Assembly: GCF_015207735.1 (NCBI RefSeq)
Contig: NZ_JADEWG010000014.1
Span: 1 to 64,000, forward strand
Source of the DNA: [Phormidium] sp. LEGE 05292
GTDB lineage: Bacteria; Cyanobacteriota; Cyanobacteriia; Cyanobacteriales; Aerosakkonemataceae
Length of the DNA stretch: 64,000 nucleotides
Reading direction: 5' to 3'
Made by a program: the position numbers and the translations under genes. This document shows, one piece after another, positions 43,833 through 52,000 of this stretch. The notes under the pieces were generated by a model. That model worked only from the letters and a program-made list of their open reading frames with translations. It did not search any database and had not been told where the DNA came from. Every line of letters begins with the position of its first letter. The first letter of the stretch is position 1.

Positions 43833-45560
43833 TTAATATTTCCTTTCTTGCGGTTCAAACATGGTGATACTTACAGGTTTATATTGGATTTCAACTCCAG
43901 CGGGAGAATAGTAAGCTAATGTATGTTTGAGGAAGTTGCTATCATCTCGATCGGGAAAATCCTCTCGGCAATGTGCGCCGCGACTTTCTTGACGGTTTAA
44001 GGCAGATGATAAGATTAATTCTCCCACAATCATGAGGCTACGAAGTTCGATCGCTTCAATAATTTCTGTATTCCAAACCGTCCCTTTGTCATCTAGATAA
44101 ATATTGTCGTATTGTGCTTTTAACTGTTGCAATTGGTTTAAACCTTCTTGCATCAATTCCGAGGTACGAAACACTCCACAATATTGAGTCATGCAATCTT
44201 GGAAAGTTTGGCGCAATTTCCCAATTCTGATTTCTCCCTTTTGCTCAAAAAGCGATTGAATTTGGGTTTGTGCTTGGGCTAAATATAGTGTTTCATCAAG
44301 TTCGGGAAGTTTCCGATTTTGGACATATTGTGCGATCGCAGCGCCAGTTCTTCTGCCATAAACAACACATTCCAACAACGAGTTGCTTCCTAAACGATTT
44401 GCACCGTGAACGGAAACACAAGCAGCTTCCCCCGCAGCAAAGAAACCTTCAATTAAACTATCAGCACTACTTCTAACTTGACCATCAGTATTAACCGGAA
44501 TTCCGCCCATTGAATAGTGTACAGTGGGACGCACAGGCATGGGTTTTTCTACAGCATCAATTCCTAATAATCGATGTGCTTCTTCCCAAGCAAAGGGAAT
44601 GCGACTCATGATTTTTTCCCTTCCCATGTGGCGCAAATCTAAGTATACAAAAGGCCCTCCGCAGCTACCATCAGGATGGGCACCTCTAAGGGCGCGGATT
44701 TCCAAAGCGATCGCTCTTGAGGTAATATCACGAGGAGCGAGTTCCATTCTGCTGGGGGCGTAAGTTGCCATGAAGCGATCGCCATTACAATTAATTAAAT
44801 AAGCACCCTCGCCTCTCACTGCTTCCGAAATTAACACACCTACCGGATACAAACCAGTCGGGTGAAACTGGACAAACTCCATATCTTCCAAAGGAACACC
44901 CGCCAAAGCGGACATTGCCAAACCATCACCAGTCGAGGCATAGTCATTAGAAGTAGTATTAAAAGCCCGACCATAACCACCAGTAGCAAACATAATAGCT
45001 TTAGCCCGGGCAACTTCTATCTCGCCATCGCGAATGTGATACATGACAACGCCTTTCGCTTGTCCTTCCTCCAAAATTAACCGCATCACATACCATTCGT
45101 CGTAAATGTGAACGCCGTAGCGACGGAGATTATTAACTAACTCATGTAAAATTGCATGACCTGTTTTATCAGCAGCGTAACAGGTGCGACGATGGGAATG
45201 TCCGCCAAAAGCACGTTGGGCGATGCGACCATCAGGCAAACGCGAGAATAACACGCCCATGTGTTCCAAATCAATTAGAACATCTGGCGCTTCACGGGTG
45301 AGAAGTTCTACCGCATCTTGGTCTGCTAAATAATCCGAACCTTTGACAGTATCAAAAGCATGAGCTTTCCAAGTATCTTCTAAGTCTACATTATTCAGAG
45401 TAGCCGCAATACCTCCTTGAGCAGCGACAGAGTGAGAACGAATTGGGTGAGTTTTAGCAATTACAGCTACATTTAATTTTGGGTCAGTCCGGGCAATTTC
45501 CACAGCAGCGCGACACCCAGCTAATCCCCCGCCAATAATAATGACATCGTGTTCTAACAT
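43833..45560 (-). CDS. sdhA: Succinate dehydrogenase / fumarate reductase flavoprotein subunit
   Basis: A 575-residue FAD enzyme. The N-terminal dinucleotide fold has IIIGGGLAGCRAAVEIAR. HSVAAQGGIAATL provides the FAD-attachment-region His. QFHPTGLYP, a GEGAYLIN-type segment and RPTVHYSMGGIPV are conserved catalytic or substrate regions. The C-terminal helical domain includes LRSLMIVGELILSSALNRQE and HCREDFPDRDD. It oxidises succinate in respiration and the thylakoid plastoquinone pool. The iron-sulfur subunit is not adjacent, as is common in cyanobacteria. Confidence 0.93.
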   Translation of the reverse strand: MLEHDVIIIGGGLAGCRAAVEIARTDPKLNVAVIAKTHPIRSHSVAAQGGIAATLNNVDLEDTWKAHAFDTVKGSDYLADQDAVELLTREAPDVLIDLEHMGVLFSRLPDGRIAQRAFGGHSHRRTCYAADKTGHAILHELVNNLRRYGVHIYDEWYVMRLILEEGQAKGVVMYHIRDGEIEVARAKAIMFATGGYGRAFNTTSNDYASTGDGLAMSALAGVPLEDMEFVQFHPTGLYPVGVLISEAVRGEGAYLINCNGDRFMATYAPSRMELAPRDITSRAIALEIRALRGAHPDGSCGGPFVYLDLRHMGREKIMSRIPFAWEEAHRLLGIDAVEKPMPVRPTVHYSMGGIPVNTDGQVRSSADSLIEGFFAAGEAACVSVHGANRLGSNSLLECVVYGRRTGAAIAQYVQNRKLPELDETLYLAQAQTQIQSLFEQKGEIRIGKLRQTFQDCMTQYCGVFRTSELMQEGLNQLQQLKAQYDNIYLDDKGTVWNTEIIEAIELRSLMIVGELILSSALNRQESRGAHCREDFPDRDDSNFLKHTLAYYSPAGVEIQYKPVSITMFEPQERKY

Positions 45561-45605
45561 TCTCAGTTTTAGATTCAGATTTCCACTTTATCTATAGTCA
45601 CTCAC

Positions 45606-45634
45606 AAAAAAAATTCCCTACAAAATGCAGGGAA
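45606..45634 (-). terminator. Intrinsic terminator on the minus strand
   Basis: Read on the minus strand, TTCCCT and AGGGAA (45629-45634 and 45614-45619) form a stem, followed by eight T (45606-45613). It lies about 130 bp beyond the stop of the small membrane protein gene (45769) and 45 bp before the sdhA start, so it insulates sdhA from upstream read-through. Confidence 0.7.
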
Positions 45635-45655
45635 ATTCTTTATATAGGAGAAGGG

Positions 45656-45676
45656 AACAGGCAACAGGCAACAGGA
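45656..45676. repeat. Heptamer repeat (AACAGGC/A)3
   Basis: Two copies of AACAGGC plus a variant AACAGGA follow the terminator. A looser heptad run of CCCC(A/T)-type units occurs at 45721-45768, up to the next gene's stop. These are typical cyanobacterial intergenic repeats. Confidence 0.65.
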
Positions 45677-45768
45677 AAAGGCTGAAGGTAAGATAAGTGT
45701 AAAGGTAGAAAATTTCCCTTGTCCCCAGTCGATGGCGGTCCCCAGCCCCTAATCCCCAGTCCCCTCGA

Positions 45769-46080
45769 TCAAGTAGCTTCAGCAGTTTTTGGTTTAGGTA
45801 CATTTACTGGACTAGTGCGAGTAGTTTCCTTGGCATCAATGGGTTTGAATTCAATGTGGTTTAATAGAGTCGTGACGAAAGCAAAAAGTAAGAAGGGTAG
45901 GGAAAGAACTACAATTAATCCAACGGCAGCTAGGGCGTAAATTTGGCGGCTAGTACTCCATAATGCCAAAGCAGAGGCTAAAGAAAGGAAAATTACAATT
46001 AACCAAACTACTATTTGACCGTAAATATCGCCAAAGGTAAGAGTGCAGACCATCCGATACTTTTGTATCTCATTAGCCAT
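45769..46080 (-). CDS. Small conserved-looking membrane protein, unknown function
   Basis: A 103-residue protein with a cytoplasmic N-terminus (ANEIQKYRMVCTLTFGDIYG) and two or three membrane helices (QIVVWLIVIFLSLASALALW; IYALAAVGLIVVLSLPFLLF). A hydrophilic tail rich in Thr, Lys and Pro ends the protein. No catalytic motif is seen. The regular composition and clean start support a real gene. Confidence 0.65.
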   Translation of the reverse strand: MANEIQKYRMVCTLTFGDIYGQIVVWLIVIFLSLASALALWSTSRQIYALAAVGLIVVLSLPFLLFAFVTTLLNHIEFKPIDAKETTRTSPVNVPKPKTAEAT

Positions 46081-46273
46081 GATACGATCCTCGTAATATT
46101 GCTATAAATTTCTACATTAAAGTTTGAATTAGGGTTTGGTTTAATTTTCAATATTTTTTTAAATATTTGCAATAGAACTTTACAATTTGTTTATGTTTGT
46201 CAGGAAATAAAATTAATTTAAGTAAGCAACCGTAGCAATTATTACTGCACATTAGGGAAGTGATTTACTAGAC

Positions 46274-46993
46274 ATGATATTATTTCATCCAACTACCATT
46301 AAGCACTATAGTAAATTAGGGTTATTAGTGTTAATTGCGATCGACACGCTCCTCGCTCTAATTTATTTTATTAGTGCTTTAACTACAGGCGAACCTTTAA
46401 CGGCTTTTAATTTCGATCGCAAATGGTCAATCCCTGTAGTATATTCTGCAATTCAACTTCTTGTAATTGGAATTTGCTTAGTAATTGCAGCTTTCCGAAA
46501 AAAGCGTTCTGCACCCCTTCCTTCCCGTTGGTTTCTCTTAGCCGTAGGTGTAGGATTTCTCGACTTATTCATCGAAAAACTGTTTAAATTTCACTCCTCA
46601 GAATTACCAAAATTCCTCAATTCTTTAGATTGGATGCCTCGATTTCCCGGTGGGGGTGGTTCTTGGATATTTATCTATGTACCAGCAGGAATTATCATCA
46701 TCTTGCTTGGTTATCGGGACTTAATTGCGCTTTGGAAAGCTTATCCTAAAGGAACATTTATTACAGTATTAGGAGTCGTGCTTTCTTTTGCTGGCGGAGT
46801 ATTTTTAGATTTTATCTATTACTTGTTTTTGCAAGTTAAATTCGCGCAAATGGCGGAAAGTGGTAACTCGTTAGCGTTGATTTTATCTACTTTAAAAATT
46901 ACCCTTGAGGAATTCTTGGAAATGTTTGGTGAAAGTATTACCCTCTACGGTTTGAGTTTGTTTTTAGTCAAACGATTGGAACGTAATATTTAA
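46274..46993 (+). CDS. Multi-pass membrane protein, unknown function
   Basis: A 239-residue protein with about six membrane helices, including LGLLVLIAIDTLLALIYFIS, IPVVYSAIQLLVIGICLVIA and WIFIYVPAGIIIILLGYRD. The last segment (LKITLEEFLEMFGESITLYG) has acidic residues next to a helix. I do not recognise a named family. It is divergent from the small membrane protein gene at 45769, with a 193-bp shared upstream region. Confidence 0.7.
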   Translation: MILFHPTTIKHYSKLGLLVLIAIDTLLALIYFISALTTGEPLTAFNFDRKWSIPVVYSAIQLLVIGICLVIAAFRKKRSAPLPSRWFLLAVGVGFLDLFIEKLFKFHSSELPKFLNSLDWMPRFPGGGGSWIFIYVPAGIIIILLGYRDLIALWKAYPKGTFITVLGVVLSFAGGVFLDFIYYLFLQVKFAQMAESGNSLALILSTLKITLEEFLEMFGESITLYGLSLFLVKRLERNI

Positions 46994-47086
46994 CTTAGAA
47001 ACCCGATTCTGCTATAATAAAAATATTATTTGCTAAAACTCTTGATTTATAATAATAAAATGATTTCACCTAAACTATAGTTGTAG

Positions 47087-47287
47087 GGACAAAAGGCGCG
47101 AATATTAGCCAAGATTTTCTTTACAACTTTGCCAGAAGCAACATCTATTCAAGAGTTACCAAATGTTAAAGCCTTAGCTGGAGCATCGAACCGATATCGT
47201 ATTCGAGTTGGTGATTATCGGATTGGTTTTGAGGTCAATGAAGACGGGATACAATACTGCTCGGTTAAGCAAATTTTTGGTCTGTAG
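47087..47287 (+). pseudogene. RelE/ParE-type toxin remnant
   Basis: Sixty-six codons read ARILAKIFFTTLPEATSIQE and then ELPNVKALAGASNRYRIRVG with DYRIGFEV. This is the core of RelE/ParE-superfamily mRNA endoribonuclease toxins (NVKxLxG...YRIRVGDYRIGFE). No start codon opens the frame, and a stop (TAG at 47084) precedes it, so the first helix is lost. After GFEVNEDG the protein ends early (IFGL) without the usual HRxxIYR-type finish. It is therefore a pseudogene. Its 3' end is overlapped by an inverted repeat. Confidence 0.65.
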
Positions 47288-47331
47288 GGGCACGCTACGC
47301 GAACGCCCTTGCCTTTAACCGAGCAGTATTG
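47252..47331. repeat. 17-bp inverted repeat over the toxin 3' end
   Basis: CAATACTGCTCGGTTAA at 47252-47268 recurs as its exact reverse complement at 47315-47331. The 46-bp interior contains GGGCACGCTACGCGAACGCC, a sequence type often dispersed in cyanobacterial genomes. The toxin frame stops within it, so the insertion of this structure may have truncated the gene. Confidence 0.65.
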
Positions 47332-47442
47332 ATCGTGGTTAGTTCATGGTGTGAAGATTTGGCAGAAAATCAGGGTAATTTTCTGCTTAATCGTGATACA
47401 TATAAGTTGGCTTAGGCAAGAGGCACAAACTTTTAATTTGGA

Positions 47443-48948
47443 TCAAACTTTTTGTGAAATTGGATAACCGATCGGCATCTCAATAATAAATTGCGTTCCT
47501 TTTCCTGGTAAAGAAATACATTGCAATTGACCTTTGTGTTTCTCTACCAAAATTTGTTGGCTAATTGATAACCCCATGCCTGTACCTTTTCCGATCGGCT
47601 TTGTAGTGAAAAAGGGATGGAAAAGTTTAGAGCGAACTGTCTCTGTCATACCAGAACCATTATCGGTAATTGTAATGCGAATGGCTGAAACAGGGTATTC
47701 ATCTGGGATGACTTCAGTACGAATTGAAATAATCGGTTTAAAGTCACTATCTTTTTGGCTAACTTGTTCTTCTAAAGCATCGATCGCATTTGCGATCAAG
47801 TTCATAAACACCTGATTAAGCTGACCCGCATAACAGTTTACCAGAGGTAGTTCACCATAGTCTTTTATCACTTCAATAGCCGGACGATCTGGTTTAGCTT
47901 TTATTCGATGCTGCAATATCATTAAGGTACTATCAATACCTTCATGTATATCTACTGGCTTGAGTTCAGTTTCATCCAAGCGGGAAAAATTTCGCACAGA
48001 CAGCACAATATTGCGAATACGTTCGACTCCTACTTGCATGGAAAAAAGCAGTTTTGGCAAATCATCTATGATAAATTCTAAGTCAATATCTTCTATTTCA
48101 TTGACAATTTCCGCTTCTGGTTGCGGGTAATACCTTTGGTATAAATTTAGCAAATTGAGGAGTTTTTTGGTATAGTCATTAGCGTGGGGAAGATTGCCAT
48201 AAATAAAGTTCACTGGGTTGTTAATTTCATGGGCTACCCCTGCAACTAATTGACCCAAACTAGACATTTTTTCACTTTGGATTAACTGGAGTTGTGTTGC
48301 TTGCAACTCTTTTAAAGAATGTTCTAAAGCTAGGGCTTTTTCGCGTTCTTTTTGTTCGCTCAGTCGGAGTGCAATCTCCACTTTCTGGCGCTGCGCTATT
48401 TCAGACTGCAATTTATGACTAAGAGAAAAATTTCTCAAAGCTGTTAGTATGGTTGTATATAGCTTTGTTATTGTTAGTTCTGTTTTAGTTTTATAATCAT
48501 TAATATCATAATTAATAATCACGTTTTTTTCTGGCACTTGTCCAGGTTGACCTGTGCGTAAAATAATTCGCACCAACTGATTGCCAAGCTCTTCCCGAAC
48601 ATATTTAACAAATTCTAGGCCAGCATCATCTGTTTCCATAATTACATCAAGCAGGATGATGGCGACATCAGGATGTTCTTGGATTAATTGTTTAGCTTCT
48701 TTGGCGGAGTAAGCACTAATAAAGCTTAAAGCTTTTTCTTCAAAATACAATTTCTTTAAGGCAATATGAGTTGCTGTGTGAACCTGTTCTTCATCATCTA
48801 CAATTAAAATTTTCCAGCTTTCATTTGGCGGGTCTTCAGATACTTCATCATCAGCAAAAAATAACTCATCATCTGAGTTTAATTTATCAACTAATGCAAC
48901 TTCTTCAGATGATTCATTTGTTAAAAAAGCATAAGTATCCTCTTTCAT
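47443..48948 (-). CDS. Hybrid receiver-histidine kinase
   Basis: A 501-residue cytoplasmic protein. The N-terminal receiver domain (about 45-170) has the acidic pair in VDDEEQV, phosphoacceptor Asp in AIILLDVIME and the Lys in NDYKTKTEL. A coiled coil then leads to HisKA with His in VAGVAHEINNPVNF, and an ATPase domain with N-box NLIANAIDAL, G1 DNGSGM and G2 GKGTGMGLSISQQI. No membrane helix or DNA-binding domain is present. A receiver at the N-terminus suggests it is phosphorylated by another kinase and passes the signal on. The giant kinase gene 55 bp upstream (same strand) is the obvious partner. Confidence 0.9.
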   Translation of the reverse strand: MKEDTYAFLTNESSEEVALVDKLNSDDELFFADDEVSEDPPNESWKILIVDDEEQVHTATHIALKKLYFEEKALSFISAYSAKEAKQLIQEHPDVAIILLDVIMETDDAGLEFVKYVREELGNQLVRIILRTGQPGQVPEKNVIINYDINDYKTKTELTITKLYTTILTALRNFSLSHKLQSEIAQRQKVEIALRLSEQKEREKALALEHSLKELQATQLQLIQSEKMSSLGQLVAGVAHEINNPVNFIYGNLPHANDYTKKLLNLLNLYQRYYPQPEAEIVNEIEDIDLEFIIDDLPKLLFSMQVGVERIRNIVLSVRNFSRLDETELKPVDIHEGIDSTLMILQHRIKAKPDRPAIEVIKDYGELPLVNCYAGQLNQVFMNLIANAIDALEEQVSQKDSDFKPIISIRTEVIPDEYPVSAIRITITDNGSGMTETVRSKLFHPFFTTKPIGKGTGMGLSISQQILVEKHKGQLQCISLPGKGTQFIIEMPIGYPISQKV

Positions 48949-49003
48949 AGCCTCTTACCTTCATTATGCAATTTTTGGGTGTTAATTACTGTTTGGCATG
49001 AAT

Positions 49004-52000
49004 TCACATGGGTAATTTAATTATAAATTTTGTTCCGGCTCCTGCCTCACTTTGACACAGAATTTCACCTTTAAGCGTTTGCGTCACCAAATTGTAAACA
49101 ATATGTAATCCTAATCCTGTGCCACCATTACCACGCTTGGTGGTGAAGAATGGCTCAAAAATTTTACTTAAATTTTCTTTAGGAATGCCTTTTCCATCAT
49201 CGGAGTATTCAAAGATAAAGCGATCGCCTTCTTGCATCCAATCAAACACAATCTCTCCACAAGCGTCCCCATCGTAAGCATGAATTAGAGAGTTCATCAG
49301 TAAATTGGTGACAACTTGAGAAAAAGCACCAGGATAAGAATCTATAGTAATGTTGTCGTTTCCTTTAATTTTGATCGAAGGTCGGCAAGTTTTTAATTTA
49401 GCTTTCAATTGCAATAAAATTTCATCCAGATAACTTCTGATGCGGAAAGTTCGCCGTTCTTCGCTAGAGCGATCGACTGCTACTTGCTTAAAGCTTTGAA
49501 TTAATGCTGCTGCCTGATTTAAGTTAATTAAAAGAACGTTGCTGCTTTGAGTTGCTATTTCCAAAAACTCTTCAAAATCGGAGCGTTTCATTTTGCCACT
49601 CTTGTAAGTAGTGCCAAATTCTGTAGAATGTTCTGCCAAAGCTGAAGCTACAGTAACACCAACACCGATGGGAGTATTAATTTCATGGGCAACACCCGCA
49701 ACTAATCCCCCCAGAGATGCCATTTTTTCGGCTTCTACCAACTTACTTTGAGCAGCTTTTAAATGAGCGAGGGCTTCAGATAATTCTTGTGTGCGATCGC
49801 TCACTAATTGTTCTAAGTTTTGATTGAACTCCTGCAAATTTTTGTACAGTTGGGCATTTTCAATGGAAATCGCTATTTGAGCAGATAATAATTTTAATAG
49901 TTCTAATCTATCTGTAGTAAAAGCTCCTTCTGTTAGGTTATTTTCCAGGTACAGGATGCCTGTTAATTTGCCTTGGTGTAGTAGAGGCGTGCAGAGAACT
50001 GATTTAAGTTGAGTAGCAGCAATATAAGGATCGCGGGTAAATTGTCCTTCCTGTGCGGCGTTATTTAAGATGACATTTTCCTGGGTACGGATCGCATAGT
50101 TAGCGATCGAACTTGCCAGTTTGGTTGTATCCCCTGAAAGCGGAAGGGATTGCAGCACGCTTACCTCATCTTCCTTAACCGAACCTTCAGCCTCGATGAC
50201 CCAGTTTCCGGTTTTTTCTAAAATCAAAAAACCTTTTTGGGCACCAGCATTTTCGATCGCAATTTTCATCAACCTTTCCAGTAATTTGCTCAAAACAATT
50301 TCTTCCGAAATTGCTTGAGAAGCTTTCATGACGCTCGCTAAATCTAAGGTTTCTCGCAAATTACTGCTGGTGGTAGTAGTACCAATCGTTGTTTGGCGAA
50401 GTGTTGTTTGAGTTCCTTTATTTACTGACTTTTTCGCTAGCAATTGCGGGTATTTTTCCTCTAAATCCTTAACTTTAGCCGCTGCTCCCCAAACTTGGTA
50501 ACTATAATGAGCTTTTTCCATGTATGCTTGGGCGATCGTTTCTTTTCCCCATGATAGATAGAATTTTGCAGCTAATTCGTAAGCGAGTGCTTCTTCATTG
50601 ATATACTCATTTTCTTGAGCAAGGGTAATGGCTTTATCATACATCTCGATCGCCTCTATTTTTTGGTTCAAAACCCGATGCCGTTCTGCCTCTATTAAAT
50701 ATAATTTGTGCAGGTGATTCATGGGGGCATGATGCGCCCAATTTTGAATTTTTTCCTGATTAGCTTGTACGCGATCGAAAATTTCTTTTTGCTCTGAATG
50801 CGGAGTATTGGGATACTCTGCCAGACGCACTAAAGAATCGTAGAAATAGAAGATAGCAACAGTTATCTGCCCTGTTGCTGCATTCAAATAATTTTCTGTT
50901 TGAGCGAGATTTTTAAACGCTTCAGGGTAATTTTCAAATAGATAAAAAAGCACAACTTTGTGCAAGTGTAAGTAATGAATCGCCAGGTAGTTATTGTTTT
51001 GCTGATACAGTTGCAGCATAGTCTCTTCGTCGTAGACTTCTCCCTTTAACTGGCATGGATTTTGGTTTCTTCCCATCAAGTTTAAGACGGCTTGCCACCA
51101 GATATCCTGAAAGTGAAGCGATGTTTCTTGCTTAATTTTAAGAATTGCATCGCGGTAGGTTGCTATCTCTCGTTCAACAAAGGTCAGTGGCTTGCCAAGA
51201 AAATACGAGCAATAACTGTACACCATGATGGCATAGCCAGCATATTCTAAATCTCCGGTTTCCAGCCCGCTAGAGAAAGCTGACAGCAATGGTTCTAAAA
51301 TATTTTTGAGATGTTCTTTCCAATGTTGAACGCCAGCAGGCACCATGTGGAGAGTCTTGGTGGCGATGTCTTGAGCATTCAATTTTGATAGTAGACGTAA
51401 AGCTAATTGACCGAACTGATAGCCTGAATCTATATCTCCTATAACCCCACAGAGGAGAAGACTATACACCGCATAAGAAAACGGAGACACAGAAGCATTG
51501 CCATATTGAACGGATAAATCGATCTGTTTGCAAACTACTAAAGGCACCAGTGGCGGAACTGCAAAGTAGCAGGGAGAAAATATGCTTGACAGAATTCTGA
51601 TAGTTGCTAGTTGATGAGGATCGGTCATTTGAGGGAGATTGATTAAGTCCTCTATTCGCGTTCCGCTTAAAATTGATGCGGTTTCTCCCAGAGCCTGCCC
51701 AATATCAGATGGGTTTGGCGAGTCGGGAAACTCTACCCCCAACTGCTTTAAGACTTGCAGCCCCGTATTCAGTGCTTCGTGTAACTTGTTCTGCCCCATA
51801 TAAGCTTGGATCTGGACTTCGTACACCTTCAGTTTGTCCAGTAGGGTTTTGGCGCAGCTTTGCACGATTTGGGCTAATCTCTGCATCCCCTCAAAGTCAC
51901 CACTCAGATATGCCGACTCTGCTGCTTCCTCATGCAGTGCTAATGTCAGTTCGTACTGACTATCCCAGCTAGAATCTACTAGTAGTCCTAAACCTATTGC

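Larger units (their letters stand above)
46994..47442. other. Intergenic region with a decayed toxin gene
   Basis: These 449 bp contain no intact gene. 47087-47287 holds the remains of a RelE-type toxin and 47252-47331 an inverted repeat that covers its end. No antitoxin gene is seen on either side. 47332-47442 shows nothing I can name. Confidence 0.6.
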
